DNA of 64,000 nucleotides from Sellimonas caecigallum (GTDB lineage Bacteria; Bacillota; Clostridia; Lachnospirales; Lachnospiraceae). How positions within the stretch are numbered: the stretch's first letter is position 1; each line of letters starts with the position of its first letter. Positions 35,292-44,590 of this stretch are shown piece after piece. The translations under genes and the position numbers were made by a program. A model generated the notes under the pieces. It had not been told where the DNA came from, did no database searches, and worked only from the letters and a program-made list of their open reading frames with translations. The stretch lies in the NCBI RefSeq assembly GCF_019754295.1, contig NZ_VIRV01000004.1:1-64000 (forward strand). Direction: 5' to 3'.

Positions 35292-35594
35292 TTACTCTAT
35301 TTCATTCTTCCATTTCTTGTAATTATAAAAAGCCTGAATAAGAATTATACTAAAAGCTGCAAGTCCTGTTATTCCTGTGAAAACATTTATGTCAAATTCC
35401 TTAAAAAAACCAACAATTATAATTATAGATACAGGAATTAACAACAATGTTCTAATAAATTTTCGTCTATAACTTAATTTCCAATAACAAATTTCTATTC
35501 CTCTGTCTACTTTTTCGCTCATTTCATATCTTTTCGCAATAAAGAAGCCAATGACTTCCACAATTACCAAAATAATTATCGTTATCAAAAACAT
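35292..35594 (-). CDS. Small membrane protein of unknown function
   Basis: The 100-residue product has three hydrophobic segments (about 2-20, 48-65, 70-90) and a basic cytoplasmic loop between the first two. I do not recognise a family. The coding region is more AT-rich than its neighbours, with many ATA and TTA codons, and lies next to an odd gene-free stretch, which together suggest recent acquisition or relaxed selection. A GGGAGA sequence seven bases upstream supports the ATG at 35594. Confidence 0.6.
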   Translation of the reverse strand: MFLITIIILVIVEVIGFFIAKRYEMSEKVDRGIEICYWKLSYRRKFIRTLLLIPVSIIIIVGFFKEFDINVFTGITGLAAFSIILIQAFYNYKKWKNEIE

Positions 35595-35773
35595 ATGAAA
35601 ATCTCCCTATCCACTATCTCTTCTAAAATAATTTTACCATTCTCTATTTCTTTTGCCAGTTAAATGTATGTTAAAAATTTTCAAAAAGTTATTCTTACAA
35701 CAAAAAAATGACGCAGATAATAATTCTATTACCTACGCCATTTCTCATTGCATTTTTGAAATATTTGCTCTAT

Positions 35774-38197
35774 TTATTTCATTACAATATTGATAATCCT
35801 TCCCGGCACATAAATTTCTTTTACAATGTTTCCGGTCAGTTTTTCTTTGATTGCTTCTTTTCCTGCTGCGATGGCTTCTTCTTTTGTGCTTTCCGCAGAG
35901 ATTGTCACAACGGCTCTTGTCTTTCCGTTGATCTGCACTGCCACTTCGATCTCATCATCTTTCATGGCTTCTTCATCGTAGGTCGGCCATCCTGCGTGGA
36001 AGACGCTTCCTGTATGTCCCAGCTGTTCCCACAGTTCTTCTCCCATATGCGGAGCAAACGGCGCCAGGAGCACTGCGATAGTAGAAAGCGTTTCTTTGTC
36101 GATTCCGCCCTCTTTCTTTGCAAGCTCGATGAACTTGTTATTGTATTCCATGAATCCGGAGATAACTGTATTGAGGCTGAAGCTTTCCAGACGGCTTGTG
36201 ATATCGTATACCATCTTGTTGCGAAGTTTGATCATCTCTTTGGACGGCTTCACACCTTTTTCTTTGTTGTCCATCACAAGATTCCAAAGCTTGTTGAGGA
36301 AACGGTATACCCCGTCGATTCCTCTGTCGTCCCACTCTGCATCCAGTTCCGGAGGTCCTACGAAAAGCTCATACATTCTCAGAGAATCGCATCCGTAATC
36401 TCTCACGAGAGCATCCGGGGAAACGACATTTCCTTTGGACTTGCTCATCTTGATTCCGTTCTTTCCTGTGATCATTCCCTGGTTGAACAATTTTGTAAAT
36501 GGTTCGTCGAAATCGACAACTCCGATGTCGTACAGGAACTTTGTATAGAAACGGGAGTACAGAAGATGCAGTACCGCATGTTCCACCCCTCCGATATACA
36601 TATCTACCGGAAGCATCGCATCTGCTTTTTCTTTTGATACAAGTTCTTTATCGTTGTGCGGATCCACGTAGCGGAGGAAGTACCAGGAGGAACCTGCCCA
36701 CTGAGGCATGGTGTTTGTTTCTCTCTTGGCTGGTTTTCCGCAGACCGGACATGTCGTATTGACCCAGGAATCGATAGCTGCAAGCGGGGATTCTCCTGTT
36801 CCTGTCGGTTCGTAGGAATCCACATCCGGAAGTGTCAGCGGAAGCTCTTCTTCCGGAACCGGTACCGCACCGCAGTCCGGGCAGTGTACGATCGGGATCG
36901 GTTCTCCCCAGTAACGCTGGCGGGAGAATACCCAGTCGCGGAGTTTGTAGTTCACAGTCTTTCTTCCGATACCGCGCTCTTCGATCATCATCGGCGCTTC
37001 TTTTTTGAGGACCGCAGATTCCATTCCGTCCCATTCCCCGGAATTGATCATTGTTCCGGCAGCTTCGGTGTACGCTTCGGTCATATTTTCGATCTCTTTT
37101 CCATCTTTTGCGATAACCTGGATGATCGGAATGCCAAATTTTGTTGCAAATGCAAAGTCACGGTCATCATGAGCCGGCACGCACATGATGGCGCCGGTAC
37201 CATAATCAGCAAGTACATAGTCGGAAAGCCAGATCGGGATCTTCTTCTGGTTCATCGGGTTTACTGCATAGCTTCCCGTGAACACACCGGTCTTTTCCTT
37301 ATCCTGAAGACGATCCACGTTGGATTTCATGGACGCATCGTAAATGTATTTTTCTACCGCTTCTCTCGTCTCGTCAGTCGCAAGTTCTTTTGCAAGTGCA
37401 TGTTCCGGGGCGAGTACCATGAAGGTTGCTCCATAAAGAGTATCCGGTCTTGTCGTGTAGACAGTAATCTTATCCTCGCGTCCGTCCACTGGGAAATCTA
37501 CTTCCGCACCGTAGGATTTGCCGATCCAGTCGCTCTGCATCTTCTTTACCTTTTCCGGCCAGTCCAGTTTGTCCAGATCTGCAAGGAGCCTTTCCGCGTA
37601 CTTTGTAATCTTCAGCATCCACTGACGCAGATTTTTCTTTGTCACTTCTGTGCCGCAGCGCTCACATTTTCCATTTACGACTTCCTCGTTGGCAAGTCCT
37701 GTCTTACAGGAAGGGCACCAGTTGATCGGGAATTCTTTCTCGTATGCAAGTCCTTCCTTAAACATCTTAACGAAGATCCACTGTGTCCACTTATAGAAAT
37801 TCGGGTCTGTCGTGTTGACTTCTCTGTCCCAGTCATAAAGAGCCGCGATCTCGTTGATCTGCCGTTTGATATTTTTTACATTTTCTGCTGTTGATTTTGC
37901 CGGATGAACTCCCATTTTGATAGCGTAGTTTTCAGCCGGAAGTCCGAATGCATCCCATCCCATCGGATGAATGATGTAGTATCCCTGAAGGAGTTTGTAA
38001 CGGCTCCACACGTCTGAAATGACATATCCTCTCCAATGCCCTACATGAAGCCCATTTCCTGACGGATACGGGAACATATCCAGACAGTAATATTTCTCAT
38101 GTTTTCCTCTTTCATCTTCCTGAACATTGACCGGGTGTTCTTCCCAGTGCTGACGCCATTTTTTCTCAATGGCTCTGTGATTGTAAGGTACTGACAT
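35774..38197 (-). CDS. leuS: Leucyl-tRNA synthetase
   Basis: The 807-residue class Ia enzyme has the HIGH-type motif HVGH (about 51-54) and KMSKS (about 577-581) with the editing domain between them and an anticodon-binding C-terminus. Length is normal for bacterial LeuRS. TAAGGAGG precedes the ATG. Expression is controlled by the T-box leader at 38270-38560. Confidence 0.97.
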   Translation of the reverse strand: MSVPYNHRAIEKKWRQHWEEHPVNVQEDERGKHEKYYCLDMFPYPSGNGLHVGHWRGYVISDVWSRYKLLQGYYIIHPMGWDAFGLPAENYAIKMGVHPAKSTAENVKNIKRQINEIAALYDWDREVNTTDPNFYKWTQWIFVKMFKEGLAYEKEFPINWCPSCKTGLANEEVVNGKCERCGTEVTKKNLRQWMLKITKYAERLLADLDKLDWPEKVKKMQSDWIGKSYGAEVDFPVDGREDKITVYTTRPDTLYGATFMVLAPEHALAKELATDETREAVEKYIYDASMKSNVDRLQDKEKTGVFTGSYAVNPMNQKKIPIWLSDYVLADYGTGAIMCVPAHDDRDFAFATKFGIPIIQVIAKDGKEIENMTEAYTEAAGTMINSGEWDGMESAVLKKEAPMMIEERGIGRKTVNYKLRDWVFSRQRYWGEPIPIVHCPDCGAVPVPEEELPLTLPDVDSYEPTGTGESPLAAIDSWVNTTCPVCGKPAKRETNTMPQWAGSSWYFLRYVDPHNDKELVSKEKADAMLPVDMYIGGVEHAVLHLLYSRFYTKFLYDIGVVDFDEPFTKLFNQGMITGKNGIKMSKSKGNVVSPDALVRDYGCDSLRMYELFVGPPELDAEWDDRGIDGVYRFLNKLWNLVMDNKEKGVKPSKEMIKLRNKMVYDITSRLESFSLNTVISGFMEYNNKFIELAKKEGGIDKETLSTIAVLLAPFAPHMGEELWEQLGHTGSVFHAGWPTYDEEAMKDDEIEVAVQINGKTRAVVTISAESTKEEAIAAGKEAIKEKLTGNIVKEIYVPGRIINIVMK

Positions 38198-38269
38198 AAT
38201 CTCTTCCTCCTTATATCTCTGTTGCCATAAAAACCAATCCTGCTAAAAAGTCTTTTGACTTTCCTGCAG

Positions 38270-38560
38270 AATAAAAATGCTTCCGTCTCTTCTGCATATA
38301 CAAGAAACTTGTATGTACAAGAGACGAAAGCAATGACTTACGCGGTACCACTCTTATTCGCCTGTCTCAGGACAGACGCCCTTTTTTTCTGTAACGGGAA
38401 AACCCGCTTCCGGCTACTTCCTTCATTCCTTCACCAGAAGAACTCCGAGGCGAGTTGGGAGATTCCGGTCTGCTGCCTCGCACCGTCCGACAGCTCTCTG
38501 AAAGACTTTTCTCTCTTACTATTCCTCTTCTATCGTTTTTATCTGATATCTTTTTATTCT
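38270..38560 (-). promoter_or_regulatory. T-box leader of leuS, specifier CUC (Leu)
   Basis: The minus-strand leader contains GAGTGGTACCGCG (38341-38353), the conserved T-box that pairs with an uncharged tRNA acceptor. A terminator follows: GCTTTCGTCTCTTGTA against the GAGACGGAAGC strand, then a U-run (about 38273-38332). In stem I the sequence AACTCGCCTCGGAG places a CTC leucine codon (38452-38454) in the specifier position. Uncharged tRNA-Leu would favour read-through. Confidence 0.92.
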
Positions 38561-38565
38561 TGATA

Positions 38566-38594
38566 ATTTTACCGGCATTGACCCAATTTGTCAA
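38566..38594 (-). promoter_or_regulatory. leuS promoter
   Basis: Minus-strand TTGACA (38589-38594), 17-base spacer, TAAAAT (38566-38571), just upstream of the T-box leader. Confidence 0.75.
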
Positions 38595-38720
38595 GTAATC
38601 CCATCATACTTTGTTGCCCATTCCTCGCCGGCATCCGGCATCTCCTCTTATCTGTTATGCAACTTCTTTTTATATTGTCATTCTTTTCTTCTTTGTTTTT
38701 GTTAATTTTGACAAAAAAGG

Positions 38721-38749
38721 TTGTTTCATTCCCGCATTTGGTGTATAAT
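38721..38749 (+). promoter_or_regulatory. Promoter of the small P-loop gene
   Basis: TTGTTT (38721-38726), 17-base spacer, TATAAT (38744-38749), 52 bases before the ATG at 38802. Confidence 0.65.
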
Positions 38750-38801
38750 AATCACAAGTCATTTCATCAGAAAAATTTATAGTTAAAAGGAGATTTTGCA
38801 T

Positions 38802-39224
38802 ATGGTTAATTTATTGACAGGCCCGAAAGGCACCGGAAAAACACAGCAGATGATTGCACTTGCAAACACTGCATCAAAAGAAAGCGATGGAAATGTCTTC
38901 TTCATAAAGAAGAGCCATCGGGACACCTATAGCTTATCCTTTGACATCCGCGCAATCTGCATGGATGATTACGAAGCTATCGATAATATCGACGCTTATC
39001 TCGGTTTCATCTACGGCATGACAAGCGCCAACCACGACATTGAGTCCATCTTTATCGACGGTATTTTAAAACATGCACATATATCACTCGATGATATCCC
39101 GGAATTTATTGAAAAACTGAAAAAAATCTCCAGAGATTTCAACATCGATTTCTACATAAGTATCAGTGCAGACAAGAATGACTTAAGCCATGTTGATTTG
39201 ACTGATTGTGCCCTTTTAAACTAA
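38802..39224 (+). CDS. Small P-loop ATP-binding protein of unknown function
   Basis: The 140-residue protein has a Walker A motif GPKGTGKT at residues 7-14 and a possible Walker B in SIFIDGIL (about 86-93), where Asp is followed by Gly and not Glu. There is no signal, membrane helix or fused domain. It could be a minimal nucleotide-binding module. The ATG at 38802 is spaced nine bases from AAAAGGAG; a TTG two codons upstream is less likely. It is monocistronic with its own promoter and a perfect 18-bp terminator. Confidence 0.8.
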   Translation: MVNLLTGPKGTGKTQQMIALANTASKESDGNVFFIKKSHRDTYSLSFDIRAICMDDYEAIDNIDAYLGFIYGMTSANHDIESIFIDGILKHAHISLDDIPEFIEKLKKISRDFNIDFYISISADKNDLSHVDLTDCALLN

Positions 39225-39231
39225 AAGAAGT

Positions 39232-39272
39232 AAAATGGTCAGGCCCCTCATCCAGAGGGGCCTGACCATTTT
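39232..39272. terminator. Strong bidirectional terminator
   Basis: AAAATGGTCAGGCCCCTC (39232-39249) pairs perfectly over 18 bp with 39255-39272 around a five-base loop, with T-rich flanks on both strands. It separates the convergent P-loop gene and the membrane protein gene. Confidence 0.93.
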
Positions 39273-39303
39273 TTATTTTCCTTTATTCAATCCGGAAAAA
39301 GCT

Positions 39304-40965
39304 TTACTGCTGTTCATTCTGCGCATCATCGCTTTTTGTCTCTTTCTTTTCTCCGTTGAGCGAGAGAACGACGTTTGCATTTTCTCCTTCTTTATATTCC
39401 AATGTCACTTCCTGTCCCACGTCGTACTTAATAATGTCAATGAAATCCACGACAGAGACATCAAAAATCTCATCGGATCCTTCCAACATCAGATAAAAGT
39501 GGGAATCTCCGTCAATAACACCTTGCGCGATCTTTCTTATCTTTCCGCTGATCGTCTCCGTCTTCTCAGCATTGACACTGTCTCTTTCCACCTGGATGCC
39601 ATTTTGTTCCATCAGTCCCAGATAGTTCGTCTCGCACTCACTTACCGTATTTCCGACAGCCACGATCTGATATTTCTGCACATTTACCATGGCATATTTC
39701 TTCACAAGCCCTGCGTCGTCTTTGAGAGCCACAAAGTATGTCGGTTCCCCTGCTATATTCAGAAGAAGAGGGAAGGTTGCCTTGTATTTCAGGTTCTGTA
39801 CCTGTCCTTCGGCGGAGGACATGGCGGAGGCTTCCGTCGCTCCTTCCACTTCGTAGAACTTTGTCTCCATTGTCCGCTGGTTCATGAGTACAAACCCGAC
39901 ATTGGACTGGTCTTTGTTGACGGATGTTACCCCGGTGTATACCCACACATCGTCATCGATCGCCAGATAATTGTATCCGTCCGTTGTTTTGAGACAATCT
40001 TTCTGACTTAAAATGCTATTGAAAAATCCGTGTTTCAGTGTGCCGTGATAATCGTAGAGTTCTACCAGAAGATCTGCGTCGTACGCATGGTCGATCCACT
40101 CCGGGACGTCCTCGATTGCATAGTCTTCCGTCTCCCCTGTTACCGCATTGCAGAGAACGACACGCCCTACCGTCTCGCCCCCGAAGAGGCCGATATTGAA
40201 CTTCTTGACCGGAGCAATCCAGTATGGCACTCCGTCATCGTCAATCTCAAAACTCAGCTCATTAAAAATATATGTCGGATAAGAGAATCTGAGATGACGG
40301 TATATGTTACGGTTAAAATGCTCGCTTGTGGAATACTTGATGCCTTCCTCAAGCTTTACAAGTTCCGTTGTCTGCGTCGCCATGTCGATTCTGATATAAC
40401 CTGGGATTCCTTCGGACTGGTTTGTAAACCATTTGATAATGCTTGCATACCGAAGCGGAGATACTCTGACCGGTTTGTCCTTGTAGTTGATCTGACTGTA
40501 CAGTTCATCCACTTCAAACTGGGAAACCATATCTACCATGCTTCCCATCTTCCGATCTCCCAGAAGTTTTGCTGAATCCTTGTCAAGGATCGGTATCTGA
40601 TCAAAAGAAAGTTCTTTGATATCTTTTGTGAAATCTCCATTTTCCACTGTGAGAAGCTTCTGATACTTCTTGGCATTGATGATCGGGGAAGAAAGGAGTG
40701 TTCCCACAAGGTATACTGCCACCACTACAAAGATCAGTCCCACAAGTCCCTTTACTACTTTGTTTTCTTTTAATTCCTGACCTCTGAACAGTTTTCTCCG
40801 GAAAATGTAGATGACCAGGATGGCTGCGATCACAAGGATCAGGAAAGTCCAGAATCCCGCAGCGTGGATATTGATGGCCGGAAGCTTGACATAATAATAG
40901 ATTCCCGCCAGCAGAATCAGGAAAATCACTGCAACTGCTTTTGTTGTTCCCTTTTTCATTTTCAT
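39304..40965 (-). CDS. Membrane-anchored protein of unknown function
   Basis: The 553-residue protein has three N-terminal hydrophobic segments (about 9-27, 34-54, 68-90) and then a large mixed alpha/beta region of about 450 residues, presumably outside the membrane, ending in an acidic, polar tail. No catalytic motif, repeat or lipobox is evident. I do not recognise the family. It reads as a conserved, well-maintained gene: no frameshift, normal codon use, AAAGGAG ahead of its ATG (a second ATG follows two codons later). It stands alone between two hairpins. Confidence 0.75.
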   Translation of the reverse strand: MKMKKGTTKAVAVIFLILLAGIYYYVKLPAINIHAAGFWTFLILVIAAILVIYIFRRKLFRGQELKENKVVKGLVGLIFVVVAVYLVGTLLSSPIINAKKYQKLLTVENGDFTKDIKELSFDQIPILDKDSAKLLGDRKMGSMVDMVSQFEVDELYSQINYKDKPVRVSPLRYASIIKWFTNQSEGIPGYIRIDMATQTTELVKLEEGIKYSTSEHFNRNIYRHLRFSYPTYIFNELSFEIDDDGVPYWIAPVKKFNIGLFGGETVGRVVLCNAVTGETEDYAIEDVPEWIDHAYDADLLVELYDYHGTLKHGFFNSILSQKDCLKTTDGYNYLAIDDDVWVYTGVTSVNKDQSNVGFVLMNQRTMETKFYEVEGATEASAMSSAEGQVQNLKYKATFPLLLNIAGEPTYFVALKDDAGLVKKYAMVNVQKYQIVAVGNTVSECETNYLGLMEQNGIQVERDSVNAEKTETISGKIRKIAQGVIDGDSHFYLMLEGSDEIFDVSVVDFIDIIKYDVGQEVTLEYKEGENANVVLSLNGEKKETKSDDAQNEQQ

Positions 40966-41116
40966 TTTTCTCCTTTTTTGTTGCTATGATGTTGTGTCAA
41001 AAGATATTTTGTTTCTATATCATAACACATTTACTGCGTTTTACAATGATTTTGTCCGAAATATTTCTCCCTTGCCACAGTCTTTCAAAAACCTCCTGAG
41101 ACCTTTCACGCATACC

Positions 41117-41144
41117 AAACGGCAGGCTAAAAAACCTGCCGTTT
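41117..41144. terminator. Hairpin downstream of the EF-G-like gene
   Basis: AAACGGCAGG and CCTGCCGTTT form a ten-bp stem around an eight-base loop, about 30 bases after the stop at 41176. No U-tract follows on the minus strand, so it may be a processing or stabilising hairpin. Confidence 0.6.
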
Positions 41145-41175
41145 GACCGTATCTGCATTCTTTTTTATTCAGATA

Positions 41176-43251
41176 TTATTCTTCAGCTGCTCTCTTCGCG
41201 ATCTCTTTTTCCTGCACATCATTCGGAGCCTGCTCGTATCTTGCAAATGTGTATTCGTATTTACCGCGTCCGCCTGTCATGGAACGGAGATTTGTGCAGT
41301 AACCATAGAGTTCCATCATCGGCACATCCGCTTCAATGATCTGTTTTCCTCCTGCGGTCGGTGTCATGCCAAGCACACGTCCTCTTCTCTTATTGAGATC
41401 TCCCATGACATCTCCAGTGTAATCATCCGGCACTGTCACTTTCAGGGATACGATTGGTTCAAGAAGTACCGGACTTGCATCCATCACACCCTTCTTGAAT
41501 GCCTGGATCGCAGCCGTTTTAAATGCCATCTCGGAAGAATCTACCGGATGATAAGATCCGTCATAGAGAACCGCCTTGATGCCCACAACCGGATATCCGG
41601 CCAGAGGCCCTTTCGCAACAGCTTCCTGAAGACCTTTTTCCACTGCCGGGAAGTAGTTCTTTGGAACAGCTCCGCCCACAACCGTCTCTTCAAATACGTA
41701 CGGTGTTTCCAGATCTCCGGATGATTCGAAAGTCATCTTTACGTGTCCGTACTGTCCGTGTCCGCCTGACTGTTTCTTATATTTGGAGTCGACATCGGAT
41801 TTTTTGCGGATCGTCTCACGGAATGCCACCTTCGGTTTTTCCAGTGTGATATCCACTTTATATCTGGATGCCAGTTTGCTTGCAACAATCTCCAGATGCT
41901 GATCTCCCATACCGTAGAGGAGAATCTGGCGGTTTTCCGTGTCATTTACGACTTTCAAGGTAACATCCTCCGCCATCATCTTTGCAAGCGCCTGGGAAAC
42001 TTTGTCTTCATCTCCCTTTGCTTTTGTCACATATTTCATGTATGTATATGGAACTGAATACTCTGTCTTTGCGAATGCAAGCTGGGTATTCTTTGTGGAA
42101 AGGGTATCCCCTGTCTTTGTCGTGTTAAGTTTTGCAATGGCGCCGATGTCCCCCGCAAAAAGTTCGCTCACTTCGATCGGCTTGTTGCCTATCATTGTGT
42201 AGATCTTACCCGGTTTTGCCTCTGCATCTGTGTCGGAATTGTATAGAACGTCATCGCCTTTGATTACTCCGGAGCACACTTTTATGAATGAATATTTTCC
42301 GATAAACGGATCCACCATTGTCTTGAATACATATGCACTTTTTGCCTTAGCAAAATCGTAGTTTGCTTCATAGATCGCATTTGTCTTTCTGTTCATTCCC
42401 ACGCATTCGCGATTTGCCGGGCTTGGGAAGAAACGAACAATATCAGAAAGGAGATTTGCAACACCTTGTGCCTGCACGCTGGATCCCATTGCTACTGGTA
42501 CAATGTCTCCGTCCATCACTTCCGTACGCATAGCGGAGCGGATCTCTTCCACAGAAAACTCTTCTCCAGATAGATATCTGTCCAGAAATTCCTCGCTTGT
42601 CTCTGCCACAGATTCCATCAGCGCATCCCTGTACTGCTGCAGATAATCCATACAGTAATCCGGAATCTCGCACTCTTCTCTTTCCGCAATTCCCGTATAT
42701 CTTCTTCCTGCATTCTTGATGATATTTACATATCCAACGAGCTTTTCGTTCTCACGGATCGGCATGAAATGAGGCGCGATCACTTTTCCATATTTCGCTC
42801 TTAACGTCTCTACTACCTGACGGAAGCTTGCATCGTCCAAATCCATCTCTGTCACATAGACCATACGCGGCAGATTATACTTGTCACACAGTTCCCATGC
42901 CTTTTCCGTTCCTACTTCCACTCCTGCCTTGCCGGAAACAACGATGACTGCTGCATCCGCAGCGCTTACTGCCTCTTCTACTTCTCCCACAAAGTCAAAA
43001 TAGCCTGGTGTATCCAGCACATTGATCTTTGCTTTCTCCCACTCGATCGGGATCAGGCTCGTTCCGATAGAAAAGCCGCGTTTCTGTTCTTCTTTATCAA
43101 AATCGCTGATGGTGTTTCCATCGCTGATCTTTCCCATACGGTTTGTCACGCCGGAAACATAAGCCATTGCTTCGACAAGGCTCGTCTTCCCGCATCCGCC
43201 ATGTCCTAATAAAACCACATTTCTGATCTCATCCGTCCTGTAAACTTTCAT
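41176..43251 (-). CDS. Elongation factor G-like GTPase (EF-G paralogue)
   Basis: The 691-residue protein has the five-domain EF-G layout: G domain (P-loop GHGGCGKTS 16-24, switch I KRGFSIGTS, DTPG 80-83), domain II, III, IV (KKQSGGHGQYGHV) and V (RSMTGGRGKYEY). The G4 guanine-specificity motif, normally NKxD, is TEMD (134-137). This places it in the FusA2/EF-G-like subgroup and not the main translocase, which must lie elsewhere. Role unknown; ribosome recycling or stress translation are possibilities. AAGGAGG precedes the start. Confidence 0.9.
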   Translation of the reverse strand: MKVYRTDEIRNVVLLGHGGCGKTSLVEAMAYVSGVTNRMGKISDGNTISDFDKEEQKRGFSIGTSLIPIEWEKAKINVLDTPGYFDFVGEVEEAVSAADAAVIVVSGKAGVEVGTEKAWELCDKYNLPRMVYVTEMDLDDASFRQVVETLRAKYGKVIAPHFMPIRENEKLVGYVNIIKNAGRRYTGIAEREECEIPDYCMDYLQQYRDALMESVAETSEEFLDRYLSGEEFSVEEIRSAMRTEVMDGDIVPVAMGSSVQAQGVANLLSDIVRFFPSPANRECVGMNRKTNAIYEANYDFAKAKSAYVFKTMVDPFIGKYSFIKVCSGVIKGDDVLYNSDTDAEAKPGKIYTMIGNKPIEVSELFAGDIGAIAKLNTTKTGDTLSTKNTQLAFAKTEYSVPYTYMKYVTKAKGDEDKVSQALAKMMAEDVTLKVVNDTENRQILLYGMGDQHLEIVASKLASRYKVDITLEKPKVAFRETIRKKSDVDSKYKKQSGGHGQYGHVKMTFESSGDLETPYVFEETVVGGAVPKNYFPAVEKGLQEAVAKGPLAGYPVVGIKAVLYDGSYHPVDSSEMAFKTAAIQAFKKGVMDASPVLLEPIVSLKVTVPDDYTGDVMGDLNKRRGRVLGMTPTAGGKQIIEADVPMMELYGYCTNLRSMTGGRGKYEYTFARYEQAPNDVQEKEIAKRAAEE

Positions 43252-43320
43252 ATAGTGCTGCCTCCTTAATTTTCAGTTCTGATTTTACTGTTTTTCTCCT
43301 TTCACAGTAACCATGTGTAT

Positions 43321-43349
43321 ATTGTACTAAATTCTTAGTTATTTTACAA
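43321..43349 (-). promoter_or_regulatory. Promoter of the EF-G-like gene
   Basis: Minus-strand TTGTAA (43344-43349), 17-base spacer, TACAAT (43321-43326), giving a leader of about 65 bases. Confidence 0.6.
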
Positions 43350-43405
43350 CTCTTTTATAGAATTTTCACAACAAATATACTTTCTCACTTTAACGCATAA
43401 TAGTT

Positions 43406-43434
43406 TTGACAAACAGACTGAAATCTCTTAAAAT
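43406..43434 (+). promoter_or_regulatory. tyrA operon promoter
   Basis: TTGACA (43406-43411), 17-base spacer, TAAAAT (43429-43434), 37 bases before the tyrA ATG. Confidence 0.75.
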
Positions 43435-43471
43435 AGAATTATATGACTAAAGAAAGATGAGGATATAACTT

Positions 43472-44563
43472 ATGAAAATAGGATTTATCGGTCTTGGACT
43501 GATCGGAGGTTCCATCGCAAAAGCAATTCGCCTCTACTATCCCGGCTCTGAGATCGTTGCTTTTGATAAAAACAGAGAGACTTTGGCCCTTGCAACCGCG
43601 GAGTCAGTCGTCGACACAGCCGTCACTGTCATCGACGACAACTTCCGGGACTGCAGCTACATTTTCCTCTGCACACCGGTCATTCACAATTCCGCATATC
43701 TAAGCCAGGTCAAGCCGTTTCTTTCTGAGAATACGGTGTTAACCGATGTGGGAAGTGTAAAGACTCCGATCCACGAGGACGCAGCAAAGCTTGGATTGGA
43801 TACCTTCTTTATCGGAGGGCATCCAATGACAGGCTCTGAAAAATCCGGATACGCCAACTCCAAGGCGGTCCTGATCGAGAACGCCTACTATATCATAAGC
43901 CCGTCCTCGGATGCTCAGAAGAAAAAGGCTTCCGAATATGCCTCTTTTGTACAGTCTCTGAAAGCACTCCCTGTTGTTTTGGACTGCCGGACACACGATT
44001 ACATTACCGGGACGATCAGCCATCTTCCCCACGTCATCGCATCCGGACTTGTCAACTTTGTGAAGGATCATGACACGAAGGATGAACTGATGAAACTGCT
44101 GGCCGCGGGAGGCTTTAAGGACATCACGCGTATCGCATCTTCCTCCCCTACCATGTGGGAACACATCCTTTTGTCCAACCGGGAGAATCTCTCTTCCATC
44201 CTGGAGAGCTATATCGAGACACTTAAAGAAGCGAAGAAAATGATCGACGAAGGAAACGCTCAGGAAATCTATCGCTTTTTTGATTCTTCCAGAAATTACA
44301 GAAATTCTGTGCCTGAAATCTCCGCAGGACCGATCAAAAAGATGTTCGCCGTATACTGTGATATCATCGACGAAGCAGGTGTCGTAGCTACGATTGCCAC
44401 CATTCTTGCTTCCAACAATATCAGTATCAAGAATATCGGCATTGTCCACAACCGTGAATTCGAGGAAGGGGTTCTGCGCATCGAATTTTATGACGAGGCT
44501 GCTCAAAAGAACGCAGCACAGGTGTTGAGAAAGCACCGCTACACCGTCTATGAACGCGCATAA
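43472..44563 (+). CDS. tyrA: Prephenate dehydrogenase with ACT domain
   Basis: The 363-residue enzyme oxidises prephenate to hydroxyphenylpyruvate for tyrosine synthesis. It has the Rossmann motif GLGLIGGS (7-14), the GGHPMTGSEKSGY substrate-binding loop and a C-terminal ACT domain (about 290-363), which usually confers feedback inhibition by tyrosine. No chorismate mutase domain is fused. It begins a plus-strand run with aroA and a radical SAM gene. GAGGA lies before the ATG. Confidence 0.95.
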   Translation: MKIGFIGLGLIGGSIAKAIRLYYPGSEIVAFDKNRETLALATAESVVDTAVTVIDDNFRDCSYIFLCTPVIHNSAYLSQVKPFLSENTVLTDVGSVKTPIHEDAAKLGLDTFFIGGHPMTGSEKSGYANSKAVLIENAYYIISPSSDAQKKKASEYASFVQSLKALPVVLDCRTHDYITGTISHLPHVIASGLVNFVKDHDTKDELMKLLAAGGFKDITRIASSSPTMWEHILLSNRENLSSILESYIETLKEAKKMIDEGNAQEIYRFFDSSRNYRNSVPEISAGPIKKMFAVYCDIIDEAGVVATIATILASNNISIKNIGIVHNREFEEGVLRIEFYDEAAQKNAAQVLRKHRYTVYERA

Positions 44564-44590
44564 ATCAAAATAAGGAAAAGGAAAAAGACT

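Noticed and set aside
34971-35594. Genomic island or prophage remnant with defined ends
   Set aside because: The patch is AT-rich and odd, but no integrase, direct repeat or tRNA target is visible, so only a general anomaly is reported.
36656-37894. Plus-strand open frame of 412 codons opposite leuS
   Set aside because: Antisense shadow of leuS; composition is unlike a real protein and no start signals exist.
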